Shown here: positions 1-9,769 of the stretch, piece by piece
How positions within the stretch are numbered: position 1 is the stretch's first letter
Layout of the letters: every line of letters begins with the position of its first letter
Assembly (NCBI RefSeq): GCF_000275845.1
Contig: NW_006766895.1
Span: forward strand, 1-43,135
Reading direction: 5' to 3'
Origin: Dichomitus squalens LYAD-421 SS1
Taxonomy: Eukaryota; Basidiomycota; Agaricomycetes; Polyporales; Polyporaceae
DNA length: 43,135 nucleotides
The notes under the pieces: model-generated
Database searches by the model: none
What the model was told of the DNA's origin: nothing
What the model saw: the letters and a program-made list of their open reading frames with translations, nothing else
Program-made: the position numbers and the translations under genes

Positions 1-49
1 ACAGGCAGGGATGGACGTCTGAGGCAGCTAGAGCGCAGGGCTCATAACC

Positions 50-475
50 TGTTAGCTGCAGTGGGCCTCAGAGGGGTCACAATGGCCTAAGTCGAGCTCT
101 GTAAGTCTTGATTATTGCAAGGAAACTGTGCTACACACCTAAGTCGAGCTCTGTAAGTCTTAAGGACTGCAGAGTCGACTCAGGCGCAGATGACGGCGCA
201 CAGAGCGCGTGGGAACTAGCTAACACAACCATACACTAAGTGGCGCTGGAATGGCGCCAAACGGACCAGAAGTGCGTAAGGTAGACACTATTCTAGAGTG
301 CAGTCAGATCTACAGTAATGGAGGCTACTAGTGAAAGAAATGCGATATCTCTATGCGAACGAGAGTTGTGACTATACGAAAATTACCGTAGATAGCGGAC
401 AGCGCGAACTACGTATGGCGCGATGCGGGACTTGGTGCGATTAAAACCGCAGGCGCTACAGCACCGACTCCAACA
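50..475 (-). repeat. 426-bp LTR-like repeat, left copy (inverted)
   Basis: Read on the minus strand it starts TGTTGG and ends CTAACA, the TG...CA form of an LTR. A second copy of the same length lies at 1345-1770 in the opposite orientation, about 92% identical by eye. No TATA box is evident in either direction, and the flanking bases show no target duplication. It may be a solo LTR or one long terminal inverted repeat of a foldback element; the sequence does not decide. Confidence 0.7.
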
Positions 476-476
476 G

Positions 477-1344
477 TGTCACGGCGACTAGGCACGTAGA
501 CTGGGGTCAACGTTCGGCGACGACCCCGTAGGCGATCGGCAAGGAGCTGAAAGGGAACAGAGAGAGAAGGAGAGGGATAAACGCAACAAGAAACTCGACG
601 GGGCAGAGCGGAGGCCGGCACGAAGGCACAAGACCTATGAAGCTAGTCTTCACGCAGATAGCGACAGATTAGTCCCAATGACCAAGTTATACATTAGCAC
701 TCAAAGGAAAATACAACACTATGGCCACTCACCTAGTCCCAATGACCAAGAGGTCGAGATGGGGACTAGGGAGCGCCTAGGGGGTCCTTATATACTAGAG
801 GGGCTGCTTAGCAACCAAGGACAAGGCACGAGAGCGAGGCAGTGAAGATGACAAAGAGAGAACAAAGGGCGAGAAAGAAAAGGCAAGGGCATGACGATCA
901 CGGGAACGTAGCATGCGGCTGTGGGAACATATCTACAGTGTCCAAACTGGGATGGGCTAGGAAAGGAAATGGTCCGAAAATGGAAGGTGGGCGTCAAAGG
1001 GAAGGGAGTGGGCAGCAAAAAGGGGCGCCTGTGCAACGTCCGTGACAAGGAGCTGGCACTTTCGTTGGTGTTTGTCCAACTTGGAGTCGAGGATCTCCGC
1101 AACCTCATATTCAAGTTCCCCGTCGACCTCGACCAGAGGTGGCGGAGTTTGCACTCAGCCCGGAATGGTGCTTGAGGTTGCGGGTTCCAGCTGGGAGATG
1201 TGGAAGACAGGGTGCACTGCTCGCATGGAGTCCAGGAGACGGAGGATGAAGGAATGCGATCCGACTTGAGCAATTATGGGAAAGGGACCAAGGAACTTTT
1301 TGGAGAGCTTCTGGGAGGGGTGAGTGGAGCGGATGTGTTGCGCC
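477..1344 (-). mobile_element. Ty3/gypsy 3'-end fragment: integrase tail, chromodomain remnant, LTR
   Basis: On the minus strand the first about 190 nt encode the post-integrase segment of gypsy Pol (KKFLGPF, then VHPVFHISQLEP), ending in a TGA. A second frame then carries a chromodomain start (EVDGELEYEVAEILDSKLD) that soon loses frame. What follows is LTR-like, with a TATATAAG box at 787-794 and a terminus CCGTGACA that stops exactly at 477. The integrase core that should precede the tail is absent. The piece sits exactly between the two inverted 426-bp repeats, with one base between it and the left one. A 77-bp stretch near its outer end recurs inverted at 6358-6434. Confidence 0.75.
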
Positions 1345-1770
1345 TGTTGGAGTCAGTGCTGTAGCGCCGTCGATTTTAATCGCACCAAGTCCTGCTTTGT
1401 GCCCTACATAGTTCGCACTGTCCACTACCTCTGGTAATTTTCGTATAGTCACAACTCTCGTTTCCATACAGATACTTCATTTCTTTCACTAGTAGTCTCC
1501 GTTACTGTAGATCTGACTGCACTCTAGAATAGTGTCTACCTTACGCACTTCTGGTCTGTTTGGCGCCATTCCAGCGCCACATAGTGTATGGTCGTGTTAG
1601 CTAGTTCCCACGCGGTCTGTGCACCGTCATCTGCGCCTGAGTCGACTCTGCAGTCCTTAAGACTTACAGAGCTCGACTTAGGTGTGTAGCACAGTTTCCT
1701 TGCAATAATCAAGACTCACAGAGCTCGACTTAGGCCATTGTGACCCCTCTGAGGCCCACTGCAGCTAACA
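1345..1770 (+). repeat. 426-bp LTR-like repeat, right copy
   Basis: It starts TGTTGG and ends CTAACA on the plus strand and is the inverted partner of 50-475. It lies at the point where element A should pass from RNase H into integrase, and it replaces about 1 kb of expected coding sequence. Flanks (GCGCC on the left, AGTAT on the right) do not match, so insertion was followed by deletion or the copy arrived by rearrangement. Confidence 0.7.
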
Positions 1771-1814
1771 AGTATGGAGTTTCTCAGCGTTAAAGAGATC
1801 AGAGGCTCAGAGGA

Positions 1815-4800
1815 CCAGTTCTCAGAGGCACGTCGCTCGGAGGGATGCAGCGAGTTGCTCCTGGGTGAACACCAGCCGGAAGTTGTGTGGATTGACCGCA
1901 GAGTAGTCGCTATCCCCCCCTTTTGGGTAGACGTACCAACAGCGAGTTAGTGCATCGGGTTTGGCCCCAAGTTTTTCAGGGCAAAACCGGATTACCAGGT
2001 TGAACTGCGATAGGAATTCCAACCACCGGACCTGGCATCAGATTAGCATCTTGGAGGTCGCGAAGTACTCTAGGTTCTCGTGATCGGTGACCACGACAAT
2101 CAGAGTTCTAGAGCCTTCAAGATAGTGTTGCCAGGTCCGAAAGGCTTCATAGATTGCCAGGAGTTCCTTACCATGCATGTCGTAGTTCAGCTCTACGCCA
2201 GTTAGAGTCCAGGAGTGGAAAGTGACGGGGTGGAGTTCGCCGTAGTCGGTGGTGATGGAAAGGATGCTGGCGATAGCGTAGTCCGAGGTGTCCGTCTCGA
2301 TGGTGATTTGCTGATCTGGTTTCCAGTGGTGGAAGACGGGAGCAGAGGTGAAGGCCTGCTTCAAGGTGTTGAAGGCCTTCCGGGTGTCATCGGAGAAGTT
2401 CTATGGGATGGACTTCTGAGTAAGCCGGGTCAGCGGAAGGACGATCTTGGAGTAGTTGTGGATGAACCTCTGGTAGAAGTTTGCGAAGTCTAGGAACAAC
2501 TAGATATCGCGGACCTCCGGTGGTTCCAGCCAATCCATGATTGCCTTGACCTTGGAGTCGGACATGGTGAGACCTTGGGAGGAGAGGATATATCCGAGTT
2601 ACTCGACAGAGTCTGCGTGGAATTCACACTTATTAGCGCAGGCGTGAAGCTGGTGCTTCCGGAGACGTCGGAGTACTTCTCGGACATGTTTCTAGTGGCC
2701 GGCTGGGTTGTCGGAGTAAATGAGGATATCATCGAGGTAGACCACTACGCAGACATCTAGTAAGTCTGCGAAGACCTCGTTAACAAAGTGTTGAGACGCT
2801 GCAGGGGCGTTGGAAAGTCCAAACAGCATTACAAGAGATTCAAAGGAACCGTAGCGGGTCCAGAAGGCGGTCTTTCACTCATCTCCGGGCGCAATTTGGA
2901 CCAGGTTGTATGTGTGCTGGAGGTCAATCTTCATGTAAATCCGAGCCTTCTGTAGGGGATTCAGGAGGTCGGAGATCAGCGGGAGCAGATATCGGTCTTT
3001 ACAGGTGATCTTATTCAGTCCACGGTAATCAATGCAGAGTCGGAGAGAGCCATCCTTTTTCTTAACAAAGAGGACCGGAGCTCCATACGAAGCATTGGTT
3101 GGATGAATGAAATCGGAGCGGAGGTTCTCGTCGATGTACTCTCGGAGGGTGTCCAGTTCCAGCCAGGAGAGGGGGTAGATGGGACCGAGTGGAGGTACCG
3201 CACCTTCCTCAAGGGTGATCTTGAGGTTGTAGGGGCGGTGCTCTGGGAGGGTATCGGCCTTGGTCTTGCTGAAAATGTTCGCGAACTCGTGGTATTCCTC
3301 CGGGACACTAGAAAGGTCTGGAGGAGAGTCAGAGGTGACGGAGCTCCTAGTGAAGGCCTCGGCCGCCGAAACAGCGGACAGATTGAGTGTAAAGCTCTCG
3401 GATCCCAGCAGCTTGCAAGCCCAGGCAAATGCCACAGCGTTCACAAAAGAGATCTGCAGGGTGGAGGACGGAAGCGAGGGCTCCGGAGGTGCCGGAGGCG
3501 GAGACCGGAGTTTGAGATCGTCGGATACAGAGATGAAGAGACGTTCTGCCGGCGTGGTTCGGAATTGAATGTGGTGGCTCTTTCAGTCAATCAATGGATT
3601 GTACTCGGAGAGCCAGCTGTATCCCAGAATGGCAGAGACGGATTTGTCCAGCAGAGTAACGTAGAAGTCTATGGACATGATTTCCCCGGAAAAGAGCTGT
3701 AGAGGGAGCGAAACTTCCCAAGTGATTACCTGGTTAGAAGTCCCGTTGAATAGTCAGAAAGCAATTGTCAAATGGAATGGTACGGAAGTCCGAAAGTGTC
3801 GACAAATTTGGAGTCTAAGAAATAATGAGTGGAGCTGCTATCAACCAGGACCTTGAACAGCTTTGGAACAGATTCGGAGTACAGGTCGATAGTAAGGGAG
3901 GAAGGGTCGGAAAGAGCGGATGCGTTAAGATGGACTTGGATCTCCATGCCGGCGCCGTCCACGCAGTTCCTGCCAGGCACAGAGTTGAGGGAACTACGGA
4001 CTAGTTTTTTGCTCCTTCCGGGGCCAAAGGGTTGGACCCCAAAGTTGGCTCGGCTTGGGCTGCTCTGCCTTTTGCCGACAGAGTGGATTTCTTGGGACAG
4101 GCGTTCGCGGAGTGCCCGGCTCCTCTGCAGAAGAGGCAGAGGTTGCCTGCCAGGTGGCGTTGCCGCTCCTCTAGGGTAAGTTTCCCATCCTTCTCGAGCT
4201 TATCCACATATGGCTTCGGAGCGGACTTGTCTGCGGATTTGGGCTTTGAGTTGGACTTCGGGATGGATTCGGAGGCACCGGACTTGCCATCGGAGGGCTT
4301 CTGGGGCGCGCAAAGAGTCGACTGGGAGTTTGAAGAGGAGCAGGGTTCGGACTGAGAGTTTCTGGAGCCGGACTTGGAACTGGACTTGGAGGAACTAGAG
4401 GTTTCGCGGTTATGTTCGGCCTTTCGTTCCCAGTACCGGTGGTCCAGGCTCTAGGCGAGGATATGAAGGTCGAAGAGGTTGTCGGGTTTCCCTATCTCAG
4501 AGATGCGGTCCTTGAGCCAATCGTGAAGTCCATGGTAGAACTGGTAGCGGAGAGCGTCATGGCCTCAGCAGACTTGCGTAGCAAGGCGGCTGAACTGGGT
4601 GATGTACTTGGAAATCCGCTGGTTATCCGCCATACAGAGGTTCTCCAGTTGGTATTCCGCGGCACAAGTGGTGTCGTAAGGTCCGAAGTTCGTCCGGAGT
4701 TCCTCTTGGAACACCTCGTAGTCCGACATGAACACCGGGGGTGCTCCAGAGGGGTTCCCCAGGAGATAGGGTTCGAACTACTAGAGGGCGGTGCCCTTGA

Positions 4801-5308
4801 GGAAAGAGATGGTGTAGGTGACCTTCTTTTTGTCCGTGTTGAAAGTCCGAGGCCGGGCCTTGAAGACCAACTCCAGCTGGGTGAAGAACGACCGGAGCTT
4901 GGCAGGCTCCGACCCGTCGAATTGGTCCGGGTCACAAACATTGCTGCGCTCTGAGGACAGCGCTGTTTGGTTGAAGTTTGCAGCAGCCAGAATCTGGAGC
5001 ATCTGAGCAAGGAGGCTGATAGCCTGCGCTAAGTCCGCGGTCGGGGTTGATGCTGCTTGTGGAGTTGTCGTCAGATTTATGGGCAGATTTCCTGCAGGTC
5101 CGACCAGGGGTTGTCTCATGAACGTGGGAATGACAAAGGGGTTATTCGGAGAATGTCGGAGAAGAGGAGCGGATGTTGGGTGTGGAGTGGTGGGCAAGGA
5201 TCGGGTCACAACGTGGTGTCGGGTCGGAGATTCTGAAGAGGAAGTCTGAGGCGGGTTGAGAACGCATCACACCGTGAACCCCCTGAAGGTTTTGCCAGGG
5301 TTAGTCAT
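1815..5308 (-). pseudogene. Element A: decayed Ty3/gypsy gag-pol (lacks integrase)
   Basis: Minus-strand remnant read from an ATG at 5308. Gag (about 5308-4000) ends in a CCHC zinc knuckle, CLFCRGAGHSANAC, near 4120. The protease region follows near 3810, with the active-site D-S-G changed to D-S-S. RT (about 3430-2500) has VKKKDGSLRLCIDYRG and the YLDD catalytic box at 2728-2739, then RNase H with ETDTSDYAIA near 2270 and the characteristic KLGAKPDALTR near 1970. At least eight stop codons break the frame; most fit CAG, TGG or CGA turned to a stop by a C:G to T:A change. Pol ends after RNase H, so the copy cannot move by itself. The family is gypsy/chromovirus of the type common in basidiomycetes. 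Confidence 0.9.
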
Positions 5309-5323
5309 CGGGATCTCAGGTTG

Positions 5324-5334
5324 AGTTCAGATAT
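5324..5334 (-). promoter_or_regulatory. Self-priming primer-binding site of element A
   Basis: Two bases inside the inner LTR edge (5337) lies the 11-mer ATATCTGAACT (minus strand). It is complementary to the LTR 11-mer AGTTCGGATAT at 5582-5592, with one position off (a G-U wobble in RNA). That LTR 11-mer starts 34 nt after the start of the TATA box, where the transcript is expected to begin. This is the Tf1/sushi arrangement, in which the folded mRNA 5' end primes reverse transcription in place of a tRNA. Confidence 0.6.
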
Positions 5335-5336
5335 AC

Positions 5337-5951
5337 TGTTAGGGCTGTGCCGCCAGAGTTCTGGAGTTCCGGGGATCGGAGTCGGGACCGGGCGGACACA
5401 GGAAGAGGACTTCAGTGAAGCTATTGACAACACCCTGAGGATTCCGAGGGTGTCCTCAATTTTGGAGTCAGAGGTCGGACGGAGAACGGAACGGAGAGCG
5501 GACAGAGAACGGATGGGGGCAGAAAGAATAGATTGCAGTAAGGTAACAGAGAGCGTAGCAGACATGGAGTGAGGTAACAAGATATCCGAACTAAAGAACA
5601 CTGTACTAAGTCCGGGAGTTTTTATACTACGAAGCCGGTGTCCCATAAGTCTGAATCGGAGATATCAGAGGAGGAGGTCCGACCGGAGTTGGCGGAACAC
5701 CAACACTAAGTGAAGCTGTGATGTAAGTGGTGTTAGGCACTGATATGGAAAAACGGACATCCTAGCGGAGACGGAGCAGGCACTTGGAAAACCACATGAT
5801 CCCCGTCGGGGACCGGAAAGGAGACGGAAACCAGTACATAAGCAACTATTTGTAAGCAAGTCCAGAGGTCCGATGGAGTTAGTGTGGTGTCCGATGGAGT
5901 TAGTGTGGTGTCCGATGGAGTTCTGGAGGGACTTAGGCATGGGGCGTAACA
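5337..5951 (-). mobile_element. 5' LTR of element A (615 bp)
   Basis: On the minus strand it runs from TGTTACGCCCC to CCCTAACA, directly upstream of element A gag. A TATAAAA box lies at 5620-5626. A 21-bp tandem repeat near its start (5868-5922) has two full units and a partial third. No matching 3' LTR exists in the window, which fits loss of the 3' half of the element. The outer flank is CCGAC; no partner duplication can be tested. Confidence 0.75.
5868..5922 (-). repeat. 21-bp tandem repeat inside LTR of element A
   Basis: The core GTCCGATGGAGTT starts at 5868, 5889 and 5910 on the plus strand, so the period is exactly 21 bp. The third unit is truncated. It lies in the U3 part of the LTR, upstream of the TATA box. 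Confidence 0.9.
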
Positions 5952-6434
5952 CCGACCCTTTCCCTTTTTGGTTACATGTCCCGACCCTGGCTCAGACTTA
6001 GGACCCTACCCTACCTCTATCCCCTTTCGGTTATATTGCAGGACCCTGACCCAGGCTGTGTACTATACTGGGCCCAGCCTCGATCAGACGTGTTCCTTTA
6101 CAGTCTCCTCATACCTCCCTACTTTGGTCGGTTCTCTTTGCCTTTCTAATACGGTCAGTACTCCATAGTATATGAGGAGGCCTGTAGTCGGTAGAGGCTC
6201 TCCACTTCTGTTCTCCTCTTCGTTACCTCCTGTATCTCTATATCCCTCAATCTAGGGACTTGCTTGATACTTTCCCCACGTGTGCTACACCGCATACTTA
6301 TATTAAGTCCGCGGGATAGTCTGGATAGACTTGTGTTAGTACTTCAGCATAACATTTCCCCTTTCGGCTCCTTGCCGCTCGCTCAAGGGTCGTCGCCAAA
6401 CGTCGACCTAAGTCTACGTGCCTAGTCGCTGTGA
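5952..6434 (+). mobile_element. LTR-like remnant ending CTGTGACA
   Basis: The last 77 bp (6358-6434) match the reverse complement of the outer end of the gypsy fragment LTR near 477-556 and end in the same GTGACA. A TATA-like stretch (TATATTAAG) lies near 6300. The start of the LTR cannot be placed; it abuts the outer edge of element A's LTR. No coding sequence belongs to it. Confidence 0.4.
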
Positions 6435-6708
6435 CAGTAGGAGAGGTTTTTCCTCAGCTTTGTTGACCATTACCATACTGCAAACATGTCCTACTGTCTG
6501 TGTCTTTCTTACTATAAAGACATCGTGTGTGCCATAGGCTATACTTCCATATCATGTACATCAGTCTCCACTGGTTTGGATGCCTTATGGATCACTGGGC
6601 AGGTGTCAGAGCATCAAGACAGGTATAGAGAATCATGCTCCTAGTCTATCTCAGAGTTGTGTTCATGCAGCCAGTCCAGCCTGATGAGCATGTCCTCTTT
6701 TCTGATAT
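6435..6708. other. Unassigned 274-bp spacer
   Basis: I see no gene, box or repeat here. It lies between two LTR-derived stretches and is likely old transposon sequence. Confidence 0.4.
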
Positions 6709-7175
6709 TGTCACAGTTTCCCCATGCCACGTGACCTGAGAGTCATGTATACTAAGGCAGGTGCTAACCTTAACCACGGACAACTTGTATTGGAAACTGG
6801 AGTAGCTAGATTCGAACCTCAGACCTTCTGGGAGCACCCATCATCACTCACTAATAAGTGACCTGCATGTCAGCAGGGGTGCTTACTCATTGGAAGGAGT
6901 CCGGACTAGGCATAACTCAGATATTAGCCATAAGGATGCCATAAGGGAGGTCAGGAGATAGGACACAAGGCAGAGGGAACTCTGACCAAACAATGGTCAA
7001 TAGGTACCTGGTCTGTGCACCATTGTATTAGTATAAGTAGTAGCAGGTCTGAGGCAGGGAACCTCAGACTTGATCTTCTCATTGATCCCCCATCTCCTCT
7101 GTAGGTAGCTAGTAGGCCTACCTCTTACTGCCCCTTCTAGTCTTGGAAATACACCTCTGTACATCATCTCTTACT

Positions 7176-7718
7176 AGGCAATGGCACGGGTCTACCCCCG
7201 GGTGTCACCTATGTGACCCTCAATCCAATCCATGGAATACCCTTATCCGTGACCTAGGGGTCACAGCGGGTCAAGGGTGCAAGTGCCGGGTGCCAAGGGT
7301 ATGGCAGGTACGGGTCAACCCCAGGGTTTACCCATCACGTACCTAGCTAACAAAGTGTTAGCAGCCCGTCTAAATTTAATACAGCATCAATCAAGGCTGT
7401 AAATAGCTAGTTTCGATAGTCCGAACAGAAAGCGAAGGTGAAATGAAGTGGCATCAGGCTAGATTGAACCCAAGACCTCACAGTCTGAGCACAACCGTCC
7501 AAAAGCCAATAACCACTACACCACAGCAGCTCATAATTGAGCAGATCTATAGGTGTATATGTTCGCGTTTTTTCAGCGCTTAACCAAGCGCTTATACCCG
7601 TAACCCTTACCACGGGTCAAGGGTTTGGCAAGGGTTAGGGGCTGGTGACCCTCGATCTGACCCTTAGCACTTGACCCTTGGTAACCCTTGAGGGTCAGTA
7701 ACACCCTTGCTATTGCCT
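7176..7718. mobile_element. 543-bp non-autonomous terminal-inverted-repeat element
   Basis: The element splits the LTR at 6709-7822. It is flanked by perfect 10-bp duplications, ATCTCTTACT at 7166-7175 and 7719-7728. Its ends are inverted repeats: AGGCAATGGCACGGG on the left, AGGCAATAGCAAGGG when the right end is reverse-complemented. Both subterminal regions are rich in ACCCTT/AAGGGT. It has no transposase. A 10-bp duplication fits the 9-11 bp range of Mutator-like elements better than the 8 bp of hAT, but the CGGGT/ACCC-rich ends also recall fungal hAT elements. The superfamily is not settled. Confidence 0.85.
7350..7555 (-). repeat. tRNA-like SINE candidate inside the 543-bp element
   Basis: On the minus strand a pol III A-box-like TGGTGTAGTGG is followed about 45 nt later by a B-box-like GGTTCAATCTA. 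A tail then runs toward an AT-rich end near 7375. The cloverleaf does not close, so this is not a working tRNA. A tRNA-derived SINE carried by the element is the best reading. No flanking duplication was found. Confidence 0.4.
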
Positions 7719-7887
7719 ATCTCTTACTGCGTCACCTGGAGTTGCTTCACCCCTCAGCACCAATCCCATCACCAGTAAGCTTGTCTTTGTTTGTCTGGTG
7801 GCACAGCTCATTGGCTGTGACAGACCCTCACAAAACCCATCATGCTTTGAATCAAGCGTATAATTTTCTCGCAGTCTGTCTCCCACC

Positions 7888-8740
7888 ATGTCTGCCATCG
7901 ACTCCAAACTTCTTAGCCGACTCGCACCTCAGGACTATGATGGCAAGAAGGCTCAGGCCAGACTCCGCTTTGCTGCTATGGCCAAGCTCTAACATACACA
8001 GCTAGTAGTATTGTCCATCGCAGCCAACCTCGTATGGATCATGGTACTGAATAAGTTGACGGACGACACTGCTCGATGGGCCAGGCCCCACATCATCGAA
8101 CTCGCGGATGGCAAGGTTTTTTGGTCCAATGTGGATGCCTTTGAGACAGCCTCCAAGGCCCACTTCTGTGCGGTCAACAATAAGAAGACCACACTCTCTG
8201 AACTCATCAAGCTGTGCAAGGCATCGCGCAAGCTCAGCACAGCCAAGGACTACATGGTGAGTTTCAATGTGATTGCAGCGCGCACTCCACTCTCGGACGA
8301 GGACAAGCGGGCAAGCTACGTGGACGGCCTGCCATAAAAAATCTAGAACAAGTTTACGGTCACGGCGCACAAGATCGACCGACACACTGGGAAAAGCACA
8401 GAAGGTTGCCCTCTGCATGGACCAGCAACTGGCCGAACACATTGAGGCTATGCCCAAGACTAAGGGCTGGGGATGCCGTGGAGAATGAGTGGCTGCAGAC
8501 TGACAAGAACCTGAGGAGCGAAGCTGCTTCAACTGCGGCAAAAAGGGCCACCTCCAACGGAACTGCAAAAAGCCCTTTCAAAGCCAGCAGGCAGCTGCCT
8601 CCACCACCGCTCCGCCCAACCCCACCTCGCCCTCGAACCCTTTGACCTCAGACGAACTGGTGGCTCTCCATTCGCAGCTCAAGGAGCTCAGCAATTGCAT
8701 TGCCGTGGTTAGTCTCACCAAGGAGAAGGAGACCTTTTAA
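7888..8740 (+). pseudogene. Element B: gag remnant
   Basis: It opens with an ATG at 7888 (MSAIDSKLLSRLAPQDYDG), stops after about 34 codons, and continues in several frames to a TAA at 8738. The middle (about 8000-8336) is a gypsy-type Gag core, including FETASKAHFCAVNNKKTTLSEL. Near 8525 lies an intact CCHC zinc knuckle, CFNCGKKGHLQRNC, which binds nucleic acid in capsids. Frameshifts and stops make it non-coding today. Its sequence differs from the Gag of elements A and C, so this is a third gypsy lineage in the window. Confidence 0.75.
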
Positions 8741-8889
8741 TCTGAGCCACACTGGATGCTGCGCATGCAGACTCGTGTACCAATAGACACTATGCTGTAC
8801 TGGAATCATCATTAATCTATGAAGTCGACCATGCAGGTCAACACTTCCACATCTGTATACAACTGAGCAGCAAGCAGTGAAGCAAGGAG

Positions 8890-9769
8890 TTGGTGGCCAT
8901 GGTCGATTCTAGCACCACTACGAAGTTCCTCCACAGACAATTTGTGACACAGAACCAGGTCACAACAAGGAAGCTGGCGAAACCTATTTTTCTATACAAC
9001 ATTGACAGATCAGAGAATCAAGACGGCACGATCACCGAGGCGGCCGTTCTCACTATGAGGATCGGCGACCACGAGGAAGAGGTTGCATTCATCGTTACGG
9101 ACATCAGAGAAGAGGACATGATCATCGGGCTGGACTGGCTGCGTGAACATAACCTGGAAATTGACTGGGAACATGGTTCACTGCGCCTATCGCAATGCCC
9201 CGACACCTGCCCGGCGACCCACAAGGCATCCAAACCGGTGGAGACTGAGGCGCGTGATACGAGGGTGTTGAACCCGGGGGGCGAAGGCCTCTCCCACAGG
9301 TGGCAACAACAGCGGATAGCCTGCAACTCACCTAGAAGGGTTGGTTGATTGTAAGAGGCTTGTGAGAGCGATGAGAGGAGACGTTCGAGTGAACTAAACT
9401 GTAGATTGGGGGTACAGAGGTCCCCTATATATACTACTGTACATCTGTGGCTACGTAGTACTATACAGTACATTCCCAGGATGCACAGTCGCACAGAGAA
9501 GCAGCGCATACACAGCGAAGCTGTGTGTGTACCACATGAGTAGTACAGCCTCGGTTATTGTAGTAACCGGCTGTGCCGTTCCATATCTTGTGACGGCTGT
9601 GTTAGGCAAGCTGTGTAAACCAGCGCCTGTTCAACAGAGGGAATGGCCTACGGCGTGCACGAGGTCTCCACAGGTAAGGAAAACGCGAACAGTGGGGCGC
9701 GTTTGCAGCACGGTTATGGTCAATGAGGCGGAGGATGAGCCTCTCGTACCTCCGGCTGAAGAGGAATAG
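8890..9769 (+). pseudogene. Element B: protease remnant, split by a solo LTR
   Basis: Retropepsin-like stretch with MVDSSTTTKFLHRQFV near the start (D-S-S where active proteases have D-S/T-G) and the second signature MIIGLDWLREHNLEIDW near 9118-9168. Coding is interrupted at 9266 by a solo LTR and resumes at 9642 into an acidic end (EDEPLVPPAEEE). The segment links gag at 7888-8740 with RT at 10415-11233. The active-site change and the insertion both argue against function. Confidence 0.75.
9266..9636 (-). mobile_element. Solo LTR (371 bp) with 5-bp target duplication
   Basis: It is bounded by TGTTGAAC and GTTCAACA and flanked on both sides by GAGGG (9261-9265 and 9637-9641), a perfect 5-bp duplication. 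A TATATATA promoter-like box facing the minus strand near 9430-9440 suggests the LTR is read in that direction. No internal element sequence is present, so the copy arose by LTR-LTR recombination. It lies inside the protease region of element B and is younger than B. Confidence 0.85.

Larger units (their letters stand above)
6709..7822 (+). mobile_element. LTR of the element C family, older copy, interrupted
   Basis: It starts TGTCACAG and ends CTGTGACA like the two LTRs of element C. After removal of the 543-bp insertion and one copy of its 10-bp duplication it is 561 bp. It is visibly more diverged than the other two copies. Element B gag begins 65 bp downstream, so it could be the 5' LTR of B. 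However, the sequence just inside the LTR does not pair with its own AGACTTGATCT as it does in element C. A solo LTR is the alternative. Flanks GATAT and GACCC do not match. Confidence 0.8.
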
